Part shown: positions 1 through 8,879 of the stretch, in pieces
Layout of the letters: every line of letters starts with the position of its first letter
Position numbering within the stretch: the first letter of the stretch is position 1
NCBI RefSeq assembly: GCF_002208115.1
Contig: NZ_CP020946.1
Coordinates: 124,001 to 188,000 of the forward strand
Reading direction: 5' to 3'
DNA length: 64,000 nt
Source: Bdellovibrio bacteriovorus
GTDB lineage: Bacteria; Bdellovibrionota; Bdellovibrionia; Bdellovibrionales; Bdellovibrionaceae
Translations under genes and position numbers: made by a program
Notes under the pieces: generated by a model
What the model was told of the DNA's origin: nothing
Seen by the model: only the letters and a program-made list of their open reading frames with translations
Database searches by the model: none

Positions 1-1735
1 CACCCTTCAGGAAGGCCGCTGGTTGCGAGAACATGTCGCTGATCTCAGTCAGCGCGGTCACGATTTCTTTCTGGCGGGTGGTCTCGCCACGTTTGGCGGC
101 TTGTTTTTCTTCTCTGATCACATGCTGGGTCAGATCCGCCTTGATCGCCGCCGTCAGGAAGCGGTGAGCACCGTTTTCCAGCAATACAATAGCGGCCGCA
201 GCTTTACGGCGGGTTTTGCCTTCCAGCTTGTTGATGCGGGAATACAGACTGCCACGCTGGGCAGCCGTCAGGGCTAGCAGCTCGCGGAAATCTTTTTGAT
301 TAACTCCAATGGTGTTTTTCAGAACCTTGAAGCTCATTTCATAACGGTCACGGTAAGAATCAAACAGGTAGCCGGTGTTGATGGCCTGAGTGCGGTTGGC
401 AAAAACGCGGTTATCGGCAATCTTCAGACGCAACAGATCCTTTTCAAGACCAATCGGGGTTTTGGTTTGAAGATAGATCAGCTCGGGACGGAACAAAGAA
501 CCCTTCATCAGGTTCAGTGATTCCACCGCGCAGTTGTTCGAGGTGAAATAGTAGCGGCCATCGTAAGACCAGTGTGTTTCGATTGTGCGGGTCACGAACT
601 GACGGATTTCATCACGGGAAAGATTCATCGGCACACTTCGAAGATCGCGCAGCTCGGTCTTGGTGTATTCCTCGATCACCTGATGCATCGGCACCAGGAA
701 CAGACGGGATGGATAGTCCCCGGTCAGACCTTTAAGGGTGTTGATTTGAATGCTGTTCACAAAGGCGCGGTAAGAAAGCACGATGTGCTGATCCAGATCT
801 TTCAGGCAGTCAGGACCGACCTCTTTTCTTTCCGGAGCACACATCACCAGACGGAACATGGAATGACCCCAGCCGCTCATCATGGCTTCGCCCTCGGCCG
901 CCAGCAGATAATGAACCTGATAGATGCGGCTTGGATCGATACTGCGAAGAGGGCTGTCTTTGCCTTTAAAGTCTGGAATCACATAGTTCAAAGGCACCTG
1001 ACAGCGACTGTTCGGGAATGGTGTGTGATTGAATTTGGAACGGAACAGGTGATACAGCGAAGGCCGACGGCAGGCATAGTCCGGGTCCATCAGGAAGTAT
1101 TCCATGTTCACCGGGAAGGACTCAAAGGCGCTGGTCAGCTCATAGATGTCAGGACTGCGGTGTTTCATCCACGATTCATCACTGTCGACAAAACCTGCGA
1201 TCATCGTGAAATAAGGATTCTGCGAATAACTGCGATACATGTTTTCGTAAGGACGGCACTCGGGGCTGGTCTGGTTGTTCTGGCGATCGTCTTTTTCTTC
1301 TTTGCAGATGCGGATCATGCGGGATTCATCGGCATCATGCACATTCAGTTTGTCATAGGCGTGAATGGTTTCGTGAACCACTGTGGCCAGAATCTCACGA
1401 TAGAAGGTTTTATGAGTGCGGTTGATGCGGGTGGCGTTGTTTTCACCACGGCGGATTTCTGCCACGGCCTTCAAATCAATGCGCACCTTGCCCCAGGACA
1501 GTTTTCCCAAGGCGTGATCGCCGTTTTCTTTTAAGCTTTCAAATCGGACTTCCAGTGGTTTTTTGAATTGGGATTTGATCGAAGCCGGCAGCAGTTGTTC
1601 TGCTTGTTTTAGCAGGATCTGGGCGTTTTGTCTGAACTGTTTGTCAGAAGGTCCCTCAGTCAAAGAGTAACTGAATGAAGCATGAGCGCTGGAAGCCATC
1701 AGCATCGCGGCGACAATCAATCCTGCTTTGTTCAT
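1..1735 (-). CDS. Secreted zincin-like protein with HExxH motif and Lnb/DUF4105-like region (C-terminus off window)
   Basis: The gene starts at the ATG at 1733-1735 behind GGAGAG and runs leftward out of the window, so 578 codons are visible and the C-terminus is missing. The N-terminus is a signal peptide ending in SSAHA, which places the protein in the periplasm or outside. Near residue 120 lies VHETIHAYD, an HExxH zinc-binding motif typical of metallopeptidases. Around residue 280 lies LLAAEGEAMMSGWGHSMFRL, which resembles the conserved core of the Lnb N-terminal periplasmic (DUF4105) family. The same reading frame was checked at both motifs. The pairing of a zincin motif and a DUF4105-like segment in one chain is seen directly; substrate and activity are unknown. 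The function as a peptidase is inference only. Confidence 0.8.
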   Translation of the reverse strand, partial: MNKAGLIVAAMLMASSAHASFSYSLTEGPSDKQFRQNAQILLKQAEQLLPASIKSQFKKPLEVRFESLKENGDHALGKLSWGKVRIDLKAVAEIRRGENNATRINRTHKTFYREILATVVHETIHAYDKLNVHDADESRMIRICKEEKDDRQNNQTSPECRPYENMYRSYSQNPYFTMIAGFVDSDESWMKHRSPDIYELTSAFESFPVNMEYFLMDPDYACRRPSLYHLFRSKFNHTPFPNSRCQVPLNYVIPDFKGKDSPLRSIDPSRIYQVHYLLAAEGEAMMSGWGHSMFRLVMCAPERKEVGPDCLKDLDQHIVLSYRAFVNSIQINTLKGLTGDYPSRLFLVPMHQVIEEYTKTELRDLRSVPMNLSRDEIRQFVTRTIETHWSYDGRYYFTSNNCAVESLNLMKGSLFRPELIYLQTKTPIGLEKDLLRLKIADNRVFANRTQAINTGYLFDSYRDRYEMSFKVLKNTIGVNQKDFRELLALTAAQRGSLYSRINKLEGKTRRKAAAAIVLLENGAHRFLTAAIKADLTQHVIREEKQAAKRGETTRQKEIVTALTEISDMFSQPAAFLKG

Positions 1736-1854
1736 CGGGCTCTCCTTGTTTCAAAATGAGACAAACCTGCCCGGACTTTGGAAAATCCAAGCCCTGCTCT
1801 GAAAGTTAATACAAATTCAGTGCCAGACTATGGGGACCTAAGTGATTGATTTGA

Positions 1855-1888
1855 AAATAAAAAAGGGCCACCTTGCGGCAGCCCTTTT
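1855..1888 (-). terminator. Rho-independent terminator after the DUF2388-like gene
   Basis: AAGGGC and GCCCTT arms enclose a short inner helix closed by a GCAA tetraloop when read on the minus strand, followed by a run of T. It sits just past the stop codon at 1918. Confidence 0.8.
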
Positions 1889-1917
1889 CCAGAGAAGAGG
1901 AGGAGATAAAGCGCGAA

Positions 1918-2256
1918 TTACATCTTCAAGATGCCTTCAGCGATCTCAAGATCGGAAGCCTGAAGTTTTGGGTTTTCAGCGCGGATTGCTTCCACAGCTT
2001 TTTGGAAAGAGACGCCACGGATAGCGCCATCAGAAGCAACCATCGTTGCGGCATCTTCTTTAGCTTCAACAACAAGTTTCAAAGTCTGACCAGAGATAGA
2101 AGCCGATGTCGCTACAACACCACCTGTAGTCATCAATGGAATCGCCAGGATGGAGTCTACTGTGGAAGTCACAGAAGCAGAGTATACCTGAGAAATCTCA
2201 GTAGCTTGAGCCATAGTAGCGGACAACAACAACGCAACGATAACGGACTTTTTCAT
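1918..2256 (-). CDS. Small secreted DUF2388-like protein
   Basis: A 112-residue protein with a signal peptide (MKKSVIVALLLSATMAQA). The ATG at 2256 is chosen over a GTG six bases upstream because AGGAG lies five bases before it. The mature part contains EDAATMVASDGAIRGV and a C-terminal LQASDLEIAEGIL; this pattern resembles the DUF2388 family known mainly from Pseudomonas, whose role is unknown. The resemblance is from memory of the family pattern, not from a search. It is a single-gene unit with its own terminator, flanked by two other minus-strand envelope genes. Confidence 0.8.
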   Translation of the reverse strand: MKKSVIVALLLSATMAQATEISQVYSASVTSTVDSILAIPLMTTGGVVATSASISGQTLKLVVEAKEDAATMVASDGAIRGVSFQKAVEAIRAENPKLQASDLEIAEGILKM

Positions 2257-2403
2257 GGGCACTCCTAAAAAGGGTTTAATGTGTTTTGGTTACTGGCTGG
2301 GGAGTATTGCAGCAACAGTGCCAAGGTGTCTCAGTACGGGAAATCACGCATTTGCCGGAAATTCGCGGTAAATCCGATGAGGGCTTGTGTTTAGGGATTG
2401 AAC

Positions 2404-2427
2404 AGCGGGCGCCAATAAGCGCCCGTG
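2404..2427 (-). terminator. Possible terminator hairpin after the cytochrome gene
   Basis: Perfect 7-bp inverted repeat CGGGCGC / GCGCCCG with a 6-base loop, about 40 bases past the cytochrome stop codon. There is no good T run on the minus strand, so it may be only an mRNA-end hairpin. Confidence 0.45.
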
Positions 2428-2464
2428 TTTGCAGGAAAATCAGGAAACACTCACGCGGAGATTC

Positions 2465-4138
2465 TTAGAGTGTCTGCAGGAATTGAATCAGATTGTATTT
2501 GTCTTCGGCGGAAAGAATTTCTTTTCCATCTTTGATGAAGATGCCTTCATCGTGGCCCATGTTGCCCATGCCGGCTTTTCTTGTGTCGTACAAATGCTCG
2601 CGTGTCTTCCACGCTTTCGGTGTTTTGTCGCCTATCGGGTAGCCACCGCAGGCGAAGTCATAGTCGGTGTCTTTGTTCAGCGCTTCGCCGGAGTAATAAA
2701 TCGACGGACGCTTCTTTGCCGGAGTCAGCAGGACACACAGATTCGGAATCGAGTTGTTGTGCATGTACGGCCATCGGGCCCAGATGCCCACCAGTGGTGG
2801 TGGCACATAGCCTTCCTGCGCTTTGATCACGATGCCGTTCTTTTTGGAGATCTCAAGGTCATTCAGTTGTTCCAAAGACTTCATCCCCTGACGGCGGTAG
2901 GGATCCGTGCCAACATTCACCACCGGGGTTTTTTCTTTGTAGCGGACTTCCACTGTTTTCAGGCGCTCCGCGGGCGACAGCACCAGGGCATGTGGCAGGT
3001 TCCAGGCTTTTTCATAGTTCCCGTGGCACTTGGCGCAGTTGTTTTTAAAGATCTGTTCGCCCGCTTTGGCGCGACCCAGATCAATTTTTTCCGCCGGATA
3101 AAAGTCAGTGATGTGCGGGGCTTCCGAAGCAAAAACGGCCGTGGTCAGCTCTTTGATCACATGATCATTTTCCGCCAGCCACTGTTCCAGTTCGTGCAAG
3201 TCGGCACCGCGGCCGATTTCATTCCAGATCAAATTGGTGAAAATGGGATTTCCGCTAAGAACACTTCCGTCTGACAGCCAGCGGTTTTTGTATTTTACAT
3301 TCCACCAGACGGCAGGTTTTGAATCTGCAGGCTTGTCATCAAGATAGGCATCGGCACGCGGCGATCTTGCGGCTTTGTCGCTGTAGTTGGCGTAGCCGTC
3401 TTTCGCACGACGATTCAGCGACAGACTGACCTGCGCCAAAGACGTATCCAAGCCCAGTGCAATCGGCTGCTTCAGGGCGACGGACTTCAGGCGCTCTTTG
3501 GATTCCACCAGCAGGGCGGTTTCCGCATCGGTGGCGCGGGTGTACGCCTGAAAGATGTGGGGATCCATCAAAGGCATGACTTTCTTGGCCTTGATGAAGA
3601 ATTCATTCGCGCGTGGGAATCGGTTGGTCATGCCCAGGACAGTTTTGCCAAACAGGTTCGATGAATGGCAGGCCGCACAGCTGAACGTGAAGCCTTCGGC
3701 GCCGTTTCGTTCAATCAATCCAAAACCCATCAGGGTGTCGGGGCGAATTTCGTCTGGATAGGGAACAGCATAAACCCCGCGCTCGTTTTCAAGCGGGTAC
3801 TTGTGCAGGCCGAGGTTTTCTAAAACATCTTCAAAATTTTTGAATCCGCTGATTCCCTTCATCAGGCTTTGAATCCACTTGCGCAAAGGATTGCTGTTCT
3901 TTTCCTCGATCAGGCGGCGCACGGGTTCATAAGGGGGCAACATCCCGGTGACGGTGACCGGATAGACTTGGGCGTGGATCTTTCCCTTATTTTGAGACGT
4001 CTGGAAATCGAAATCGTTCCACGAGTATATGTTGGATCTCCCACCCGGAGGGACGGCAACTCCTGCAGTCCAGTCGGGTTCGGATTGGGCAAAAGCCGTT
4101 GCGGAGATCAGGGTCAGAAGGAAAAAGAACTTCGTCAT
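2465..4138 (-). CDS. Secreted di-haem cytochrome c, RoxA/cytochrome c peroxidase-like
   Basis: A 557-residue protein with a signal peptide (MTKFFFLLTLISATAFA) and two covalent haem-binding CxxCH motifs, CAACH at residues 154-158 and CAKCH at 368-372. The C-terminal half contains PPLVGIWARWPYMHNNSIPNL and NMGHDEGI, features shared with large periplasmic di-haem proteins such as the rubber oxygenase RoxA and the MauG/cytochrome c peroxidase group. It therefore probably acts in the periplasm as an electron-transfer or oxygen/peroxide-handling enzyme. Which of these reactions it performs cannot be told from sequence alone. It stands alone, with 200 bases of non-coding DNA between its start and the divergent KH gene. 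Confidence 0.85.
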   Translation of the reverse strand: MTKFFFLLTLISATAFAQSEPDWTAGVAVPPGGRSNIYSWNDFDFQTSQNKGKIHAQVYPVTVTGMLPPYEPVRRLIEEKNSNPLRKWIQSLMKGISGFKNFEDVLENLGLHKYPLENERGVYAVPYPDEIRPDTLMGFGLIERNGAEGFTFSCAACHSSNLFGKTVLGMTNRFPRANEFFIKAKKVMPLMDPHIFQAYTRATDAETALLVESKERLKSVALKQPIALGLDTSLAQVSLSLNRRAKDGYANYSDKAARSPRADAYLDDKPADSKPAVWWNVKYKNRWLSDGSVLSGNPIFTNLIWNEIGRGADLHELEQWLAENDHVIKELTTAVFASEAPHITDFYPAEKIDLGRAKAGEQIFKNNCAKCHGNYEKAWNLPHALVLSPAERLKTVEVRYKEKTPVVNVGTDPYRRQGMKSLEQLNDLEISKKNGIVIKAQEGYVPPPLVGIWARWPYMHNNSIPNLCVLLTPAKKRPSIYYSGEALNKDTDYDFACGGYPIGDKTPKAWKTREHLYDTRKAGMGNMGHDEGIFIKDGKEILSAEDKYNLIQFLQTL

Positions 4139-4314
4139 TCCCGATGCTTACAATGTCGTAAGATTACTAGACAATAATATTCTGTCGTTTGACGGGGAGA
4201 GCAGGCCCCCAAAGCTTTTTAAATGGGGCCTTATGAAAAATTGTAATGGTGTGTTCCACAAATCTGGAAGGGAGCACTATCTGCGGACAGGATCTGGTGA
4301 AAGAAAAATTCTAA

Positions 4315-4334
4315 GTTAACATGAAATTGTTAAC
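4315..4334. promoter_or_regulatory. Paired GTTAAC palindromes before the KH gene
   Basis: GTTAAC occurs at 4315-4320 and again at 4329-4334, eight bases apart, immediately before the AGGAG ribosome site of the KH gene. The two copies can pair to form a small hairpin or could be a repressor site. Function is unknown. Confidence 0.25.
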
Positions 4335-4343
4335 AGGAGTTTT

Positions 4344-4700
4344 ATGGGTGCCGAGTCCGTTAAAGTGATTAAAGTAGTGCGTTCCTCTTCAACATCGCGA
4401 GTTGATTCCGGGGCTGCGCCATTAGCCGACAATATTACCGAGATTCGTGAAAAAGCCCGTGAGTTCTTGCTATCGGCTTTGCAGATGCTGGCGCCTGAGG
4501 CTGAAGGTATCGGTGTGGATATTGTCATTGGAGAAAAAACCACCCAGTACGTCGTGAGTTGTCCGAAAGAAGCCATTGGCCGTGTGATCGGTCAACGGGG
4601 TGCCACGATCATGTCCTTGCGCCAGGTTCTGGGTGCGATCATGGGGGCGGCCGGAGCCCGCGCCGTGATTGAAATTCCCTACTATCCTGCCGACAAATAA
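4344..4700 (+). CDS. Small KH-domain RNA-binding protein (KhpA/Jag-type KH)
   Basis: A 118-residue cytoplasmic protein. The ATG at 4344 follows AGGAG with four bases between. The C-terminal half carries a single KH fold, with the nucleic-acid-binding loop seen as GRVIGQRGATI near residues 81-91. The first 30 residues are a basic, Ser/Thr-rich tail. Small single-KH proteins such as KhpA bind RNA and influence translation or cell division in other bacteria; a similar role here is inference. It is monocistronic and ends at a strong bidirectional terminator shared with the convergent repeat-protein gene. Confidence 0.8.
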   Translation: MGAESVKVIKVVRSSSTSRVDSGAAPLADNITEIREKAREFLLSALQMLAPEAEGIGVDIVIGEKTTQYVVSCPKEAIGRVIGQRGATIMSLRQVLGAIMGAAGARAVIEIPYYPADK

Positions 4701-4730
4701 AAAACCCGCGGTTTTCACAGCGGGTTTTTT
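4701..4730. terminator. Bidirectional Rho-independent terminator
   Basis: AAAACCCGC pairs with GCGGGTTTT around a 10-base loop, with A and T tracts on both sides. It lies between the convergent KH gene and the seven-repeat protein gene and probably ends both transcripts. Confidence 0.9.
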
Positions 4731-4736
4731 GAATTC

Positions 4737-6506
4737 TTATCTCATTTTTACCAGACTGTTCAGGCTGACATTGTGAGTGCCTGAGTAACCGTTCAGGGTC
4801 ACCTGGGCAGTGCCATTGCCGAACACGGAAATCACTTTGCCGGTGTAGCTGCGATCATATGTCACGCGGTCACCAGCACAAATGCCTTTGGAGCAAGTCA
4901 CAGGCTTAGTCAAACTTTGCAGGGACACGGTGTGAGTGCCGTTGTAACCTTCAATCGTGATCAAGGCCTGGCCATGACTGAAGACCTTCAGAACCTTGGC
5001 TTTCATGGTGAAATCATACATCAACTGATCGCCAGCACAGATGCCGCTGGCGCAAGTGACTTTTTTGCTCAAGGTGCTGATAGCCACTGTGTGAGTGCCA
5101 TTATAACCTTCAATTGTGATCAGGGCCTGGCGGTTGTTGTAAACCTCGATGACCTTGGCTTCCATTGTGCGATCGTACATCAGGGAATCGCCTGCACAAA
5201 CACCGTCAAGGCAGCGGGTGGGACGGGAGATTTCAGACACATTGATCATGTGAGTGCCGGAATAGCCTTCGATGGTCACCTGCACCTTGTTGTTGGAATA
5301 AACTTTCAGGATCTTCGCCTTCGTGGTGTTGTTGTACATCACAGAATCGCCAGCACACAGCTCACGCAGGCACTGGATGGAATTGGCAAGCTCTGAAATA
5401 TTCACGATATGGAGGCCGGAATAGCCACTCAGCACCACTTGAGCTTTGCCATTGGTGAAGAGTTTTTTGATAGTTGCATCGTAGGAATTGCTATAAAGCA
5501 CCTGGCGATTGATACAGAAGTTCTGGTGGCAGTCGACGGATTTGGCAAGTTCGCTCAAATTCACAATGTGCAAACCGGAATAACCATCCAGCACCACGCG
5601 GGCTTTTTTGTTCGCAAAGACTTCTTTAATTACGCCACTATAGCTATTAGAATAAAGAATGTTGTATCCACCGCAAAGTCCATCCAAACACGCCGTTTGA
5701 GTGGCGATTTCACGCAAATCCACATCATGAGTGCCGCTGTAACCATCCAACGTCACACGCACTTTTCCGCCGCCTAAAATTTGCGTGATCGTACCGACGT
5801 AAGAGCCGGAGTAGACGATCTTGGCGCCCTTGGCGATGGCTGACGGAGTGCTGTTTTGTACCGAAGGTTCGTTGCGCACAGGAACAACAGGATTGGAAGG
5901 TGCCGGAGGAGCCGTCGGAGTGGCAGCCACAGGCTCGACAACACTTTGCAGTGCCAGGCGAGGAACCTCGGTCGCACCAATGGCGCGCAGACGGATATTC
6001 GCAGCCCCACCATAGGATTCAGCAACCAGTTCGAGGGAAACAACGCGGTCGGACAGATTCAGATTTTCAGACGTCAGTGATTCCCAAGTGGAAAGCACGC
6101 GGCTGTCTCTGAATTCACGCACGGCAATCTGCTGACCACGCTCGGTGATGAGCGATGCAGAATGGATTTTCAGTTTGTTGACCTCTACGATCAGTTCCAG
6201 GCGGTTCAGGACCGCAGAGCGCTGCAGATCAATCTTATAAGTGGCGCCGCCGGATTTGCGCGACATCGAGGTGATGGAAAGTTCACCTTTAAACTCTGTC
6301 TGAACAGGTGCTGTCGGTGCCGCCGGTGCTGTTGTCTGGCTTTGAGTGGTGTCTTCCGCTGGCGGGGCAGGAGGCGTTGCGGGTGTTGTGACGACATCGC
6401 CTTCGAATTCGCCTGGGAAAGGCAAATCGACGATGATTTCAGCGCGGGCTGCATTGTGAGTCAAAGACAACAGGGCCATCAAAGTGGCCAAACCAGAACG
6501 TTTCAT
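4737..6506 (-). CDS. Secreted protein with seven tandem ~53-residue GYSGTH repeats
   Basis: A 589-residue protein. ATG 6506 is chosen because AGGAGA lies four bases upstream and because MKRSGLATLMALLSLTHNA gives a proper signal peptide; an ATG seven codons earlier lacks both. After a Pro/Thr-rich linker and a beta-rich region of about 130 residues, the chain is made of seven consecutive repeats from about residue 225 to the end. Each has the pattern Y-(S/N/D)-x5-(A/G)-x-I/V-x2-(V/L)-x5-(A/V)-x-(I/V)-(T/V)-(I/L)-x-GY(S/N)G(T/L)H, and the first six end in C-x4-C-x-G. The short beta-strand pattern suggests SH3- or KOW-like barrels strapped by a disulphide. No family name is recognised. It is probably a cell-surface or periplasmic structural or binding protein. 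Confidence 0.85.
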   Translation of the reverse strand: MKRSGLATLMALLSLTHNAARAEIIVDLPFPGEFEGDVVTTPATPPAPPAEDTTQSQTTAPAAPTAPVQTEFKGELSITSMSRKSGGATYKIDLQRSAVLNRLELIVEVNKLKIHSASLITERGQQIAVREFRDSRVLSTWESLTSENLNLSDRVVSLELVAESYGGAANIRLRAIGATEVPRLALQSVVEPVAATPTAPPAPSNPVVPVRNEPSVQNSTPSAIAKGAKIVYSGSYVGTITQILGGGKVRVTLDGYSGTHDVDLREIATQTACLDGLCGGYNILYSNSYSGVIKEVFANKKARVVLDGYSGLHIVNLSELAKSVDCHQNFCINRQVLYSNSYDATIKKLFTNGKAQVVLSGYSGLHIVNISELANSIQCLRELCAGDSVMYNNTTKAKILKVYSNNKVQVTIEGYSGTHMINVSEISRPTRCLDGVCAGDSLMYDRTMEAKVIEVYNNRQALITIEGYNGTHTVAISTLSKKVTCASGICAGDQLMYDFTMKAKVLKVFSHGQALITIEGYNGTHTVSLQSLTKPVTCSKGICAGDRVTYDRSYTGKVISVFGNGTAQVTLNGYSGTHNVSLNSLVKMR

Positions 6507-6651
6507 AAACTCTCCTAAATTGATCAACGCGTAGCTTGTTACAAGAGCTGTTCCATGAAAAATGAGCTTTGAAATAAAACAGGAGGCTTTAAAGGCGGGG
6601 GGACTGTCGTGGGATTAGACAGGGATCGAAAATGGTCAGCTTCGGAAACAA

Positions 6652-6683
6652 AAAAACCCACGACATTTCTGCCGTGGGTTTTT
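6652..6683 (-). terminator. Rho-independent terminator after sucD
   Basis: AAAAACCCACG pairs with CGTGGGTTTTT (11 bp) around a 10-base loop. Read on the minus strand the stem is followed by a run of T. It lies 25 bases beyond the sucD stop. Confidence 0.9.
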
Positions 6684-6708
6684 CAAAGTTGAATCTAAAA
6701 ACTTAGAA

Positions 6709-7581
6709 CTACTTTTTCAGCATGGATTGCATTGTCGTGCCCATGTCCGCTGGGGAACGGGAGATTTTGCAACCTGCAGCTTCAAGCGCTTTGAACTTCG
6801 CTTCAGCTGTGCCTTTGCCGCCGCTGATGATTGCACCAGCGTGACCCATACGTTTACCAGCCGGAGCCGCAGCACCCGCGATGAACGCCGTCACTGGCTT
6901 TTTGAAGTGAGCTTTGATGTACTCTGCAGCTTCTTCTTCAGCCGTACCACCGATTTCACCAATCATGATAACGCCGTCTGTATCTGGATCTTCATTGAAC
7001 AATTTCAAAACGTCGATGAAGTTTGTGCCGTTCACCGGGTCACCACCGATACCCACGCAAGTGGATTGGCCGATACCAAGTGCCGTCAACTGACCCACAG
7101 CTTCGTAAGTCAATGTACCAGAGCGGGAAAGAACGCCGATACGGCCTGGTTTATGAATGTGGCCAGGCATGATACCGATTTTGCATTCACCTGGAGTGAT
7201 AACGCCCGGGCAGTTAGGACCTACCAAACGAGTGCGTTTACCCTTCATGTATTCTTTCACTTTCACCATGTCCAAAACGGGAATGCCTTCAGTGATACAG
7301 ATTACAAGATCCAGATCCGCATCAACTGCTTCCATGATGGAGTCCGCAGCGAATGGAGGTGGAACGAAGATCACGGAAGCGTTGCAACCCGTGGCTGCTT
7401 TGGCTTCTTTCACGGTGTTGAACACCGGAAGACCGATGTGAGTTGTGCCCCCTTTACCCGGAGTCACACCACCAACCATTTTAGTTCCGTATGCCAATGC
7501 CTGCTCAGAGTGGAAAGTCCCTTGAGCACCAGTGAAACCTTGGCAGATTACTTTTGTGTTTTTGTTAATAAGAATTGCCAT
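6709..7581 (-). CDS. sucD: Succinyl-CoA synthetase alpha subunit
   Basis: A 290-residue cytoplasmic enzyme subunit of the TCA cycle that, with SucC, interconverts succinyl-CoA and succinate with formation of ATP or GTP. Seen are the CoA-binding N-terminal fold ([20 protein letters not shown]), the conserved [20 protein letters not shown] segment, and [12 protein letters not shown] near residue 245, which includes the histidine that is phosphorylated during catalysis. Length matches the family. It is the second gene of a two-gene operon, six bases after sucC, and is closed by a strong terminator. Confidence 0.97.
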   Translation of the reverse strand: MAILINKNTKVICQGFTGAQGTFHSEQALAYGTKMVGGVTPGKGGTTHIGLPVFNTVKEAKAATGCNASVIFVPPPFAADSIMEAVDADLDLVICITEGIPVLDMVKVKEYMKGKRTRLVGPNCPGVITPGECKIGIMPGHIHKPGRIGVLSRSGTLTYEAVGQLTALGIGQSTCVGIGGDPVNGTNFIDVLKLFNEDPDTDGVIMIGEIGGTAEEEAAEYIKAHFKKPVTAFIAGAAAPAGKRMGHAGAIISGGKGTAEAKFKALEAAGCKISRSPADMGTTMQSMLKK

Positions 7582-7587
7582 GTTCGC

Positions 7588-8751
7588 TTATCCTTTAATC
7601 GCAGCAACGATCTTTTTAGCTGCATCAGTCAGGTTGTCGGCTGGAGTGATGTTCAAACCAGATTCTTTCAACATCTTTTTACCCAATTCCACGTTTGTAC
7701 CTTCAAGGCGAACAACCAATGGAACTTTCAGGCCCAATTCTTTGGACGCCGCGATCACACCTTCTGCGATGATGTCACATTTCATGATACCACCGAAGAT
7801 GTTAACCAGGATGCCCTTTACGTTTTTGTCTTTCAGGATGATTTTGAACGCCTCAGTCACTTTCTCTTTGTTGGCGCCGCCGCCAACATCCAGGAAGTTT
7901 GCAGGTTCAGCACCGTGCAATTTGATGATGTCCAAAGTCGCCATCGCCAGACCCGCACCGTTCACAAGGCAGCCGATGTTACCGTCAAGCTTGATGAACG
8001 CCAGATCGAACTTGGAAGCTTCGATTTCAGAAGGCTCTTCTTCGTTCAGGTCACGCATCTCAACGATGTCTGGATGACGGAACAAAGAGTTGGAGTCGAA
8101 GTTCATTTTTGCATCCAAGCAAAGAACGTCACCTTCTTTAGTCACAACCAATGGGTTGATTTCCGCGATAGAGCAGTCCGTGGCAACGAATGCGTTGTAA
8201 AGACCGGCGAAGAATTTCACCGCTTTGTTCACGATTGCTGGTTCCATACCGATTTGGAAAGCCAGTTCGCGAGCCTGGAACGGCATCAGACCCACAGTTG
8301 GATCGATGTCGACTTTTTTGATCGCGTCTGGATTGTGTTCAGCAACTTCCTCGATATCCATACCACCTTCGGAAGAAGCCATCATAGCGGCTCTGCCCGT
8401 AGCACGGTCGATCAGGCACGCAACGTAGTATTCTTTTGCGATGTTGCAGCCTTGTTCGATGAAGACTTTTTGAACAACTTTGCCTTCAGGGCCTGTTTGG
8501 TGAGTCACCAAAGTCATGCCGATCATTTTCTTGGTGTATTCAGAAACTTCGTCCAGGGACTTGGCAACTTTAACACCGCCGCCTTTACCGCGACCACCAG
8601 CGTGGATTTGGGCCTTAACAACCCAAACGCTTCCGCCGATTTCTTTTGCCGCAGCAACGGCCTCTTCAGGAGAGTGAGCAAGTTTGCCTTTCAGCGTAGC
8701 CACTCCGAACTTTCTCAAGACTTCTTTAGCCTGATACTCATGAATATTCAT
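7588..8751 (-). CDS. sucC: Succinyl-CoA synthetase beta subunit
   Basis: A 387-residue subunit that binds nucleotide and, in the complex with SucD, succinate. It begins with the family hallmark [17 protein letters not shown]. The ATP-grasp part is visible ([18 protein letters not shown]), and the C-terminal ligase domain has [22 protein letters not shown] lies seven bases before the ATG. It leads the sucCD operon and is divergent from the Mla operon, with a 128-base shared upstream region in which no convincing promoter boxes were recognised. Confidence 0.97.
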   Translation of the reverse strand: MNIHEYQAKEVLRKFGVATLKGKLAHSPEEAVAAAKEIGGSVWVVKAQIHAGGRGKGGGVKVAKSLDEVSEYTKKMIGMTLVTHQTGPEGKVVQKVFIEQGCNIAKEYYVACLIDRATGRAAMMASSEGGMDIEEVAEHNPDAIKKVDIDPTVGLMPFQARELAFQIGMEPAIVNKAVKFFAGLYNAFVATDCSIAEINPLVVTKEGDVLCLDAKMNFDSNSLFRHPDIVEMRDLNEEEPSEIEASKFDLAFIKLDGNIGCLVNGAGLAMATLDIIKLHGAEPANFLDVGGGANKEKVTEAFKIILKDKNVKGILVNIFGGIMKCDIIAEGVIAASKELGLKVPLVVRLEGTNVELGKKMLKESGLNITPADNLTDAAKKIVAAIKG

Positions 8752-8879
8752 TTAATTACTCCTAAAATTCCCAACGAAAATAAAAACTTGCGTTCGATGA
8801 CCCATTCAATATCAAATCGTATTTAGAGACAACCATTACCGCTGGGCGCAGAGGCTCCCAGAGAGAGAATCTGGACCGA

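Noticed and set aside
572-1534. A 320-codon plus-strand frame near the left edge
   Set aside because: It is antisense to the secreted HExxH protein, whose signal peptide, ribosome site and motifs are all in frame on the minus strand.
6727-8826. A 699-codon open frame on the plus strand opposite sucD and sucC
   Set aside because: It lies antisense to two certain TCA-cycle genes, has an improbable Phe/His/Arg-rich product and no ribosome site; it results from the codon bias of sucCD.
8752-8879. Promoter boxes between sucC and the Mla operon
   Set aside because: Only one-sided matches such as TTGTCT or TTGCGT were found, with no acceptable -10 at the right distance.
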